Shown here: positions 15,018 to 22,720 of the stretch, piece by piece
How the letters are laid out: each line of letters begins with the position of its first letter
Position numbering within the stretch: position 1 is the stretch's first letter
Source: SURF-32 sp964648365
GTDB lineage: Bacteria; Planctomycetota; Phycisphaerae; UBA1845
Assembly: GCA_964648365.1 (NCBI GenBank)
Contig: CAZYLK010000050.1
Location: 1 to 33,701, forward strand
Direction of reading: 5' to 3'
DNA length: 33,701 nucleotides
Program-made: the position numbers and the translations under genes
Notes under the pieces: generated by a model
Database searches by the model: none
What the model saw: the letters and a program-made list of their open reading frames with translations, nothing else
Told to the model about the DNA's origin: nothing

Positions 15018-16484
15018 ATGTCGAAGTGGACTTGGCTGCAAGCAGGGATCGTCGTGGTGGCCGCGGCCGCATCCCTGATCAGTTTCAACCTGTTGAAGAA
15101 GCACTACGGGCAGCCTGTCAGCACGTGGTTCGACGCGGCCTGCGGCGACGCGGAAGAGTCGGGCGCGAACTGCCAGAAGGTGATCGCCAGCGAGTGGGGC
15201 ACGCTGGAACTGACCTGGGGCGAGGCCGAGTCGAAGAAAACGGCCAAAGTGCCCACGGCGCTGACGGGCATGATCTACTTCGCCGTGATCGGGGCGTGGT
15301 TCGTCGGCGTCGGGCGGCCGTCGCGCGAGCGACTGTGGATGCACGCCCTGCCTTCGCTGATCGTGCTGGGCGGTTGCGGGTTCTCCGTGTTCCTGACGTA
15401 TCAGATGCTCACGTCCGAGTTTCGTTGCAACTGGTGCCTGGCGACGCACCTGTGCAACCTGCTCCTCCTCGCCGGGACCGCGCTGATCTGGTGGAGCTAT
15501 CGGAACCAACCCCCGGCGCGGCCGGACGGCAGCGGTGCTTCAGGCGCCGCGGCGCCGGCGGCAGCAGCGATCCCCGCCCACCCCGCTCCACGGCTGGTGG
15601 TGATGACGGTTCTGGCCATGCTGACGCTCGGGCTGGCGCTGCTTTATTTCTCCGGGCTGTACAGCGCCAATGCTGCGCTGATCCGCAAGGAGATCGAGGT
15701 CCGCCGGTATCAGAGCTACGTCCGCGACGTGCAGCAGGACGCCACCACCCTGATGACCAACTGGGAACTCGGCAAACAGTACGAGTTCAAGGTCACCGAC
15801 GACACGCCGGTCCAGATCCTCACGGATGGGCCGGGGATGCAGATGGTGGTGTTCAGCGATTTCGAGTGCCCGCACTGCCGGCGCTTCGCTCACTTCGTCC
15901 ATGACTTCATTCAGCCGCTGTTCGCCAATCGGATGATGGTGGCGTACAAGAACTACCCGCTTAACAAGCGGTGCAATCCGCGGGTCCAGACCGCCGTACA
16001 CACTCATGCCTGCTGGTCGGGCGCCCTGGCGCTGGCGGCCAGGATGCAGAAGGGCAACGACAAGTTCTGGGAAGTCCACGACTATTTCTACGACAACCCC
16101 GCCGTCCTGAAGGAAGTGACCTCCGAAAACAGCGAGGTGCGCATCCGCGCACTCGCGGTCCAGTTCGGCCTCGATCCGGACCAAGTCATAGCAGACATGC
16201 AGGCGAAGGAGATGGGTGCGAGCTTCCTGGCGGACATCGAAGAGGCCGCGGCCGCGGGCGTGACCAGCACGCCGGGCGTGTTCGTCAACGGCAAGCGCGT
16301 CAACCAGTTGGCCGTACTCCAGTGGCCCTTCTGGCGGGAAATGGCGCGGCTGTACTGGAAGACCGTCGGCGAGGATCCACCGGCGGAAGTGATCGACCTG
16401 CTCAAGAGCCTGGCGCCGCCGAAGCCGGAGCGGGGCGACGCGGGCGAGGCCGGCGACGCGGCAGTCAACGGCGGGGCGGAATAG
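15018..16484 (+). CDS. VKOR-DsbA fusion, disulfide-forming oxidoreductase
   Basis: The 488-residue product joins a vitamin K epoxide reductase domain (residues about 1-165, four hydrophobic segments) to a periplasmic DsbA-like thioredoxin domain (about 265-450). VKOR loop cysteines are C42 and C52, and its quinone-side pair is C137-N-W-C140. The DsbA active site is CPHC at 284-287, with the cis-Pro loop TSTPGVFVNG later. One extra membrane helix (about 201-222) links the two. Such fusions oxidise exported proteins and pass electrons to quinone, replacing DsbB plus DsbA. The ATG at 15018 gives the family N-terminus; GGAGG lies a slightly long 11 bases upstream. The C-terminal 40 residues are low-complexity Gly/Ala/Glu. 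Confidence 0.92.
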   Translation: MSKWTWLQAGIVVVAAAASLISFNLLKKHYGQPVSTWFDAACGDAEESGANCQKVIASEWGTLELTWGEAESKKTAKVPTALTGMIYFAVIGAWFVGVGRPSRERLWMHALPSLIVLGGCGFSVFLTYQMLTSEFRCNWCLATHLCNLLLLAGTALIWWSYRNQPPARPDGSGASGAAAPAAAAIPAHPAPRLVVMTVLAMLTLGLALLYFSGLYSANAALIRKEIEVRRYQSYVRDVQQDATTLMTNWELGKQYEFKVTDDTPVQILTDGPGMQMVVFSDFECPHCRRFAHFVHDFIQPLFANRMMVAYKNYPLNKRCNPRVQTAVHTHACWSGALALAARMQKGNDKFWEVHDYFYDNPAVLKEVTSENSEVRIRALAVQFGLDPDQVIADMQAKEMGASFLADIEEAAAAGVTSTPGVFVNGKRVNQLAVLQWPFWREMARLYWKTVGEDPPAEVIDLLKSLAPPKPERGDAGEAGDAAVNGGAE

Positions 16485-16514
16485 TCCCCCGATCCGCGAG
16501 CATCCGCCTCCCGG

Positions 16515-16542
16515 CGAGCCGCGGGCTTCAGCCCGCGCGGAG
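16515..16542 (+). repeat. Dispersed hairpin repeat, GGGCTTCAGCCC family, copy D
   Basis: CGAGCCGCGGGCTTCAGCCC continuing into GCGCGGAG is the most symmetrical copy in the window and serves as reference for the family. It sits in the 200-base gap before the Clp_N genes. Confidence 0.7.
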
Positions 16543-16685
16543 TGACATTGCGGTATCCGGTGACGAATATCATTCCGTGGTTCAACGCGTGGGGCGGATA
16601 CCAATCTGACGCACGCGGCCGCGATGTTGCGAATGGGTGCAGCCCGCTACGCCGAGAGTAAAGGACAATCGCCATATACGACTTC

Positions 16686-17681
16686 ATGACCGAACGTGCG
16701 GCTGGGGTCATGTCGATGGCGGCGCGCGAAGCCCATCGCCTCAACGTTGCCGCAGTAGGTACGGGGCACATCCTGCTGGCGCTGGTCCGGGAAGGCGGCG
16801 GCCCGGCCTTTCAATCGCTTCGGAACCTGGGCGTAGACTTGACGGCCCTCGCCGGACACCTGACGCATCACATGGAACGCGGCAGCGAAGTCCACGTTCA
16901 CGGCCGCCTGCCGCTTACGCCTCGTGCGACGCAGGCGGTTCAACATGCGGCGGAGGAGATGCGCCAGGCGGGGCACGAACAGGTCGGCAGCGGGCACCTG
17001 CTGCTGGGCGTCCTCCACGACACAACGGGCGTCGCCGCCGACATGATGCGGCGCGTCTGCCCGGCGATGACCACCGAGTTGCTTCGAGTCGAAGTGTTGC
17101 GACTGCGCAACGAGAATGACGACACCGCGCAACAGTCCGAACCGCCCCGCGTCTATTTGGGCGGGAACGACCCGGTGATCAAGGCTCTGCTCAGCGACCG
17201 CGCTCGCAGCGTCCTGACGCTGGCCAGCGAAGAGGCCCGCCGGCTCAACCACGAGTGCGTCAGTACGGCCCACGTCTTCCTGGCGATCGTCGCGCAGGGC
17301 ACGCAGGGCGGCGCCAACGCCCTGCTGAACGTCGCGCCGGATCTCAAGCTCTCGCGAGTGCGGCACGAATTGAAGCGATTCGCGCCTCCGGGTTGCTGGC
17401 AGGTGTCGGCCGGCGACCTGCCTTATGATATGCTGGTCCGGATGCTGATCGCCGATGCGCTGGAGGAGGCTCGCCGGCTCGGTCACGATCGCGTGGACGC
17501 CGGGCATTTGGTGCTCGCACTGGCAAAAAAGGAGGCCGCGGCGCATCTGTATGAACATCTTGCCGTCAGGCCCGAGGAAGTGCGACAGGAGGCGCTTCGG
17601 CGGCTGGGTGCCGCAGCCGTAGCCGGCGATTCCGTTGCGGCCGGGCGCGCTCGGCCGGGACGCGGTACCAGCGAACCATGA
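16686..17681 (+). CDS. Stand-alone Clp_N protein with four half-repeats
   Basis: The product (331 residues from the ATG) has two complete Clp_N domains, i.e. four half-units: about 1-65, 75-145, 165-230 and 240-310. Each half follows the ClpA/ClpC N-domain pattern: R-A-x-x-V-M-x-x-A-x-x-E-A-x-R-L, a short loop, then T-x-H-I-L-L-A-L. No AAA+ ATPase, Walker motif or ClpP-binding loop is present. In full chaperones this domain binds adaptors, substrates or arginine-phosphorylated proteins. The annotated ATG is four codons inside the region that aligns to the paralog at 18186; the position that aligns to the paralog's Met is ATA (16674), eight bases after AAGGA. Probable operon with the next two genes. 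Confidence 0.88.
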   Translation: MTERAAGVMSMAAREAHRLNVAAVGTGHILLALVREGGGPAFQSLRNLGVDLTALAGHLTHHMERGSEVHVHGRLPLTPRATQAVQHAAEEMRQAGHEQVGSGHLLLGVLHDTTGVAADMMRRVCPAMTTELLRVEVLRLRNENDDTAQQSEPPRVYLGGNDPVIKALLSDRARSVLTLASEEARRLNHECVSTAHVFLAIVAQGTQGGANALLNVAPDLKLSRVRHELKRFAPPGCWQVSAGDLPYDMLVRMLIADALEEARRLGHDRVDAGHLVLALAKKEAAAHLYEHLAVRPEEVRQEALRRLGAAAVAGDSVAAGRARPGRGTSEP

Positions 17682-17700
17682 TGAACCGGGTCTATTGCTC

Positions 17701-18183
17701 ATGTTTGCACACGCCACGGACGACACCAGGAAGGCGATGGCGATAGCCAACGCCACTGCCCAATGGCACGATGAAGCGGAGATTGGCACGGCGCATATCC
17801 TGTACGGAATCCTGAAGATTGGCGACGACGTTGGGACTGGGGCGCTTGCGAATCTCGGCGTCGATCTGGAAGCGCTGCGTAGTGCGTTGAAGGATGGGAT
17901 GCAGTGCGGCGGCGGGACGCGCTGGGGCCGGCTGCCACTGAGCCCACGGGCGGCCCGGGCCGTTGAACACGCGCTGGAGGAAAAGCGGCACGCCGGCTTT
18001 CGGTACATGGGTACGGAGCATCTGCTGCTGGGGCTGCTGCACGATCCGGACTGCGCAGCGTCCCGCGCCATGAGCCGCGTTTGTCCGGCTGTCACCGTTG
18101 ATCGCCTCACAGATGAATCACTACGTCTGCTGCGGGACTATCCGCATGCCGCGAATTCCGGATCACAAACGCGCCAGAGTTGA
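17701..18183 (+). CDS. Stand-alone Clp_N protein with two half-repeats
   Basis: The 160-residue product is one Clp_N domain: half 1 from MFAHATDDTRKAMAIAN to about 67, half 2 from RLPLSPRAARAVEHALEEKR to about 145, including GTEHLLLGLLHD. It begins 19 bases after the previous stop and ends two bases before the next start, so the three genes are likely one transcript. The ATG at 17701 aligns with the N-terminus of the fusion protein downstream; no strong RBS is seen, so coupling to the upstream gene is possible. No ATPase domain is present. A short tail (SGSQTRQS) follows the domain. Confidence 0.87.
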   Translation: MFAHATDDTRKAMAIANATAQWHDEAEIGTAHILYGILKIGDDVGTGALANLGVDLEALRSALKDGMQCGGGTRWGRLPLSPRAARAVEHALEEKRHAGFRYMGTEHLLLGLLHDPDCAASRAMSRVCPAVTVDRLTDESLRLLRDYPHAANSGSQTRQS

Positions 18184-18185
18184 CC

Positions 18186-19439
18186 ATGTTTGAACGCTTT
18201 ACAGATCGCGCCCGCAAGGTGATGGCCCTGGCCAACGACGAGGCGCATCGGAACGGGCACGACTACATCGGATGCGAGCACATTCTGCTCGGCATGGCCC
18301 GTGAAGGGTCCGGCATCGGGATCACGACGCTCAAGCGCCTCCGGGTCGAGCCGGATACGATTCGCCGCACAGTCGAGAAGCGCCTCAAACCGGGCGCCGG
18401 CGTGGACCAGGGCAAGCTGCCGCAGACGCCGCGCGCCAAGCACGTGATCGAATACGCCATCGCTGTGTCACGGTCGCTCGGTCACAACTACGTCGGCACC
18501 GAGCACATCCTGCTGGGCCTTCTCCGCGAAGGCGGCGGCGTGACCGGCGAGGTCTTCGCGGAACTGGGCGTAACGCCTGAGCGGACCCGCGCGCAGCTTC
18601 TGGAGTTGCTCGGAGAAAACCCACCTCGCCCGCAGCCCGCGGAGCGTGTACCGTCCGCCGCCATGAAAATCATCCGCCGCCCCAGCGTCTACCTCGTCGG
18701 CCGTCAGGTCATGCACGAGGCCGAGATCGACCGGTTCCTGGCCGACCATGACGTGTCCCACTGGACCACCGACACCGAAGTCGCTGGCGAGAAGCTGGCC
18801 GAGGTGGCCGGGCGGCTGTGCTACATGAGCTTCGCCAAGCCGCGGCCGGGCGGCAACACCGCCTATCTGGGCCACATCAAGGAGGTCGGCCACGGCAGCG
18901 TCATGGAGCACGCCGTGTGGAACTTCATCATCACCGGCGTCTCGCGGTCGTTCACGCACGAACTGGTCCGCCACCGCGCCGGCTTCGGCTATTCGCAGCT
19001 TTCGCAGCGATACGTCGATGAGTCCGTGGCCGAGTACGTCGAGCCGGATTGCATCGCCGACGACCCCGAGCTTCACGAAATCTGGCAGACGGCGGTCGGG
19101 CAGGCACACGAAGCCTACGTCAAGCTCACCGCCGGCCTGGCCGCCAAGTTCGCCGATGTCGAAGACAAGACCCTGCGCCGCAAGATGGCCCGCCAGGCGG
19201 CGCGGTCGGTGCTGCCCAACGCCACGGAAACCAAGATCTTCGTCACCGCCAACGCCCGCGCCCTGCGGCACTTCATCGAGCTGCGCTGCAACGAACACGC
19301 CGAGACGGAGATCCGAATCGTCTCCGGCATGGTGCTCGACATCCTCGCCCGCGAGGCCCCGAGCATCTTTGGCGACTATGAGCGGGTCGACTTGCCCGAC
19401 GGAACCCGGGCCGCGAAAACGCCGCATCCGAAGGTGTAG
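18186..19439 (+). CDS. thyX: Clp_N domain fused to FAD-dependent thymidylate synthase
   Basis: ThyX makes dTMP from dUMP using methylene-tetrahydrofolate, NADPH and FAD. Residues 1-148 of this 417-residue frame are a complete Clp_N domain (MFERFTDRARKVMALANDEA; GTEHILLGLLREGGG). A Pro-rich linker leads into ThyX at about 160 (MKIIRRPSVYLVGRQV). The ThyX motif RHR-x8-S with following QRY is at about 262-277, and the C-terminal ALRHFIELRCNEHAETEIR fits the flavin/dUMP-binding end. No stop lies between the parts. ThyX could also be started internally at the ATG at 18663, but no close RBS precedes that ATG. The fusion is unusual; its purpose is unknown. The gene starts two bases after the upstream Clp_N stop. 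Confidence 0.88.
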   Translation: MFERFTDRARKVMALANDEAHRNGHDYIGCEHILLGMAREGSGIGITTLKRLRVEPDTIRRTVEKRLKPGAGVDQGKLPQTPRAKHVIEYAIAVSRSLGHNYVGTEHILLGLLREGGGVTGEVFAELGVTPERTRAQLLELLGENPPRPQPAERVPSAAMKIIRRPSVYLVGRQVMHEAEIDRFLADHDVSHWTTDTEVAGEKLAEVAGRLCYMSFAKPRPGGNTAYLGHIKEVGHGSVMEHAVWNFIITGVSRSFTHELVRHRAGFGYSQLSQRYVDESVAEYVEPDCIADDPELHEIWQTAVGQAHEAYVKLTAGLAAKFADVEDKTLRRKMARQAARSVLPNATETKIFVTANARALRHFIELRCNEHAETEIRIVSGMVLDILAREAPSIFGDYERVDLPDGTRAAKTPHPKV

Positions 19440-19474
19440 CCTCAGGCCGCCCACCTCGGTGCCACAACTGGGGC

Positions 19475-19690
19475 TTATTGACCATTTCCGCACACTCGGG
19501 GGCGTTGTTCGGCGGCACTGCCGACGCCGCGCCACCCCCGCGCGCCTTTGTCTCCCGCCAGCGCCCGGAACCGGTCGATGTACACCGTCTGCGGCCCGTC
19601 CGGGGGCGCCAGTCTGACGCTCGCGGAGCGGGCTCGCTTGACCGAGTCGCCGTGCCTATAATCCGACAGCTTTAGTGCGATCGCACAACG
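19475..19690 (-). pseudogene. Possible gene remnant, C-terminal fragment
   Basis: On the minus strand a frame ending in TAA at 19475-19477 reads VRLAPPDGPQTVYIDRFRAL, which looks like the last beta strands of a carbohydrate-binding or jelly-roll domain. Upstream the frame is open but has no start, RBS or recognisable remainder. It lies in the 365-base gap between thyX and the aminotransferase. This is a weak call based on amino-acid texture alone. Confidence 0.2.
19638..19662 (+). promoter_or_regulatory. Possible -10 element before the aminotransferase
   Basis: TATAAT at 19657-19662 is a consensus -10 box; TTGACC at 19638-19643 is only 13 bases away, which is too close for an ideal sigma70 promoter. 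If used, the leader would be about 135 bases. Confidence 0.3.
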
Positions 19691-19804
19691 ACGGTTCGGC
19701 TGTGGCCCGCATCGCTTGAATCGTCCGCGCGGCCGCGCCCGCGACGGGGCGGCCAGGAGGCGGCGCGGCGGGATCGACGATTGCCAGACAGGTGGGTGAG
19801 TGCC

Positions 19805-21127
19805 ATGCTATATGTAAGAGCCGACGAGATGGAAATGATGCAGGACGTGGAAGCCATGGGACCGGCCCCGTACGTCGAAGGCAACCTGCCCGGGCCGATC
19901 GCGGCCGATATGATCGCCGCCGACTCGCGCTGCAGTTCGCCTTCGCACACGCGGGATTATCCGCTGGTGGCGCGGCGGGCGAGCGGGTCGATCGTCGAAG
20001 ACGTCGACGGCAACCGCTTCCTCGACTTCGCGGCCGGCATCGCCGTCTGCGCGACGGGGCATTGCCACCCGAAGGTCGTGGCCGCGATCCAACACCAGGC
20101 GGCCAACCTCATCCACCTGTGCGGATCCGACTTCTACTACGGCCCCATGATCGAAGTCAGTGAGGCGCTGGCGCGGCTCGCGCCCGGCTCGTCGCCCAAG
20201 CGTGTGCTGCTGGTCAACAGCGGCACGGAGGCGGTGGAGGCGGCGCTGAAGCTCTCCCGCTTCCACACGCAGCGCAAGTGGATCATCGCGTTCCACGGCG
20301 CCTTCCACGGCCGCACGATGGGGTCGCTGTCGCTGACGTCGTCGAAGGCGCGGCAGAAGACCGGCTTCGGCCCGTTCGTGCCGATGGTCGCCCACGTTCC
20401 TTATGGCGACGCCGACGCGATCGAGAACACGCTCTTTACCCAGCAGATGGAGCCGAAGGAGGTCGCGGCGATCTTCGTGGAGCCGATCCTGGGCGAGGGC
20501 GGCTACGTGGTCCCCCCTCCGGACTTCCTCAAGAAGCTGCGCCGGCTGTGCGATCAGCATGGGATCCTGCTGGTCTGCGACGAGATTCAGTCCGGCATGG
20601 GCCGCACCGGCAAGTTCTTCGCCGTCGAGCACTTCGACGTGGAGCCGGACATCGTGCTCTCGGCCAAAGGCCTGGCCAGCGGGATGCCGCTGGGAGCCGT
20701 CATCGCCAAGGCCGACGTGATGAACTGGCCGCCCGGCGCTCAGGGCAGCACATTCGGTGGCAACCCGGTGAGCTGCGCCGCGGCCGTGGCAACGATCGAA
20801 TTGCTCGAAAGCGGCCTCGTGGACAATGCTGCCCGCCTGGGTGAGTTCGCGAAGGGCGAGCTGCGCGAAATCGCCCAGCGCCGCCGCAACATCGACAACG
20901 TCCGCGGCCTGGGCCTGATGATCGGCGTGGACGTGGTCAACCGCCGCTCCGGCAAGGCCGACGTGCAGATGCGCAGCCGCATCCTGCAAGAGTCTTTCCG
21001 TCGGGGGCTGATCCTGCTGCCCTGCGGCGCTCACAGCATCCGCATCTGCCCGCCGCTGTGCATCAACGAAGCCCAGCTCGACGCCGGGTTGCACGTCTTT
21101 GACGAGGCGGTGGCGACGGTGGAGTGA
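19805..21127 (+). CDS. Class III PLP aminotransferase (GABA/acetylornithine type)
   Basis: This 440-residue fold-type I enzyme transfers an amino group from an omega-amino compound to a keto acid using pyridoxal phosphate. Seen are the phosphate-binding NSGTEAVEAALKL, the AFHGAFHGRTMGSLSLTSS segment, D259 in VCDEIQSGMGRTGKFF, and the PLP lysine K288 in LSAKGLASGMPLGAVI. The N-terminus (NLPGPIAADMIAADSR, then SPSHTRDYPLV) resembles archaeal-type GABA/ornithine aminotransferases and epimerases more than enteric GabT or ArgD. The exact substrate cannot be told. The ATG at 19805 follows GGTGAG; later ATGs at residue 9 or 11 are possible. It has no pathway neighbours. Confidence 0.9.
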   Translation: MLYVRADEMEMMQDVEAMGPAPYVEGNLPGPIAADMIAADSRCSSPSHTRDYPLVARRASGSIVEDVDGNRFLDFAAGIAVCATGHCHPKVVAAIQHQAANLIHLCGSDFYYGPMIEVSEALARLAPGSSPKRVLLVNSGTEAVEAALKLSRFHTQRKWIIAFHGAFHGRTMGSLSLTSSKARQKTGFGPFVPMVAHVPYGDADAIENTLFTQQMEPKEVAAIFVEPILGEGGYVVPPPDFLKKLRRLCDQHGILLVCDEIQSGMGRTGKFFAVEHFDVEPDIVLSAKGLASGMPLGAVIAKADVMNWPPGAQGSTFGGNPVSCAAAVATIELLESGLVDNAARLGEFAKGELREIAQRRRNIDNVRGLGLMIGVDVVNRRSGKADVQMRSRILQESFRRGLILLPCGAHSIRICPPLCINEAQLDAGLHVFDEAVATVE

Positions 21128-21226
21128 GGGCGGCAGCGTGATTCTGCTGGCAGGGATTTCGGCGATTCGCAGAATGAGCACACAAACTCATCTGACGCAT
21201 CCTGACGCCTTCTCCGCCCTTTCTGC

Positions 21227-21255
21227 TGGACGGTCACGTGGCTGGGAACTACAAT
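21227..21255 (+). promoter_or_regulatory. Putative promoter of the nuclease-PIN pair
   Basis: TGGACG at 21227-21232 and TACAAT at 21250-21255 are exactly 17 bases apart. Transcription would start near 21262, giving a 40-base leader with AGGAG before the ATG at 21303. Confidence 0.45.
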
Positions 21256-21302
21256 GACAGGCGATCGCTGTTGATCCCACCAGCCGCGCAGGAGCGCCAA
21301 CA

Positions 21303-21782
21303 ATGGTAGTACGCGATCCTTCAAGCTACGCGGCCTGCGCCGACGTCGTTGCGTACGCGCAAGACGGATCGCCGGTCGTCGTCGTCGAAGTGAAGAACCG
21401 CGACCTCGACGACGTGTCGCGCACGGAAGCGATTGGGCAGCTTGCGCGCTCGATGTCCCGCATGAACCCGCCCGTCGACTTCGGGCTGCTCGCGGAGCCG
21501 AGCCGGATCGTTCTCGTGCAGACACAGGATGGCGATCCCTTCACCGTCGCTTCGCTCAAGACGTCTGACGTCACGAGGCCCTACGATCCGGACTTTGGCA
21601 CGCGCCGCATCTTTCTCGATTACTTCGCATCCCTTATCGAGGCCTGGCTGCGCGACGTGGCTTATCGCTGGAAGTCGCCGCATCCGCCGGGCATCGACGT
21701 TCTGGAAGCCTGCGGCATCGCGGACAGAATCGCCGGTGGAACGACGCGCGTTGAGGTGCCGATTGGCGATCCTGTACCTTGA
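21303..21782 (+). CDS. PD-(D/E)XK nuclease-like protein
   Basis: The 159-residue product has an AGGAG RBS eight bases before ATG. ADVVAYAQDGSPVVVVEVKN gives D14 and E29-x-K31, the PD-(D/E)XK catalytic triad on a beta hairpin. It is followed by a helix (EAIGQLARSMSRMN), a strand (FGLLAEPSRIVLVQ) and a C-terminal helical part with DYFASLIEAWLRDVAYRW. This is the minimal restriction-endonuclease fold seen in type I restriction N-domains and many small orphan proteins; nuclease activity is not certain. Its last 20 bases overlap the PIN gene in another frame, so both are probably co-translated. Function of the pair is unknown. Confidence 0.75.
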   Translation: MVVRDPSSYAACADVVAYAQDGSPVVVVEVKNRDLDDVSRTEAIGQLARSMSRMNPPVDFGLLAEPSRIVLVQTQDGDPFTVASLKTSDVTRPYDPDFGTRRIFLDYFASLIEAWLRDVAYRWKSPHPPGIDVLEACGIADRIAGGTTRVEVPIGDPVP

Positions 21783-22380
21783 GACGAACTTTCTGCTCGG
21801 TGCCGCTACGGGTCGCTTTGAACACGGCCTGCTGTTCGCCGCCCGCCCGTCCTCGCTGACCCTTGCCATACCGCGAAGCTGCATCATGGAAGCGTTCGCC
21901 GCCAGCGAGGGTGTCGGAGCCCGACGAGCCCGATTCTCCGGCCTGCTTGACCGACATGCCAGGCGATTGCGGAACGAGGTTCGCCTCCAGCGAACCGGCG
22001 ACGTCGTCGCCCGCCTTGAGGAAGCCCGCATCGGCAACAACATGATCGTCGACGACGTGCGCCAGCGACTGTTTGACGTTATCGGCCGGTGCGTCACTGA
22101 CGCCGTCTTCATCGACGAAGCCGACGAACTGCTGGTCGAACTGTGCCGCGAGCCCCCCACCAGACAGTTGACCGACGGGCTGATTCTGGCCGCCATCATC
22201 AGGCATTCAGCACAGTCGCCCGGGCGACAGAGCGTCTTTTTTACCGAGAACGCGTCGGACTTTTCAGATGATGAACCAAGGTTACGCCTGCGCAACGCCA
22301 GCATCGCGCTGATCTGCCGGTTCGAAGACGTGCTCGCCTGGGTATCCAGTCTTCCCGACGACGCTCAAGGGGAGTCCTGA
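21763..22380 (+). CDS. PIN-domain ribonuclease-like protein
   Basis: The 205-residue product starts at a TTG six bases after GAGG, inside the end of the upstream gene. AILYLETNFLLGAATGRFEH is the first PIN strand, with Glu in place of the usual first Asp. Further acidic positions are the E in CIMEAF, the D in QLTDGLILAAIIRHS and FFTENASDF, as expected of a PIN active site that cuts RNA with Mg or Mn. The middle (about 55-110) is a helical insertion rich in Arg. An ATG-started reading in this frame from 21529 contains non-PIN sequence and overlaps the first gene, so I reject it. The partner is a PD-(D/E)XK protein rather than a typical small antitoxin. Confidence 0.72.
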   Translation: MAILYLETNFLLGAATGRFEHGLLFAARPSSLTLAIPRSCIMEAFAASEGVGARRARFSGLLDRHARRLRNEVRLQRTGDVVARLEEARIGNNMIVDDVRQRLFDVIGRCVTDAVFIDEADELLVELCREPPTRQLTDGLILAAIIRHSAQSPGRQSVFFTENASDFSDDEPRLRLRNASIALICRFEDVLAWVSSLPDDAQGES

Positions 22381-22720
22381 CGCCGTCGCGCGCGCTTCGC
22401 GCGTTCCGGCTCCGGCTGACCCGCGTGCATCAGCGCCGCCAGCCGCTGAGACTTCCCCCATGCTGGCACGCACGCGTTTCGCGTTTCCGCCTGGCGCCAC
22501 GCCCCACCCCTCCCAAACCCTCCCACCCAAACGACCGATAGAATCGACATGGGCGCGTGCCGGCCCGTTGCGGCCGCGCCGGGAGTTTGCGTTCCGTTCG
22601 GGTCCGGATTGACCGCGACGGATATCCCGGCAATGATGAGTCCGGGGGGGCTGATAAGAACGCGCGCCGCGGTGACGGTGGTCGGCGGCGCGGCCTGTCT
22701 CAACCACAAGGAAGGAACCA
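22381..22720. other. Gap upstream of the surface-protein gene
   Basis: The 340-base stretch holds a GCGCGC-ttc-GCGCG hairpin just after the PIN stop without a T-run, and the leader of the next gene ending in AAGGAAGGA. I see no gene and no promoter good enough to call. Confidence 0.4.
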
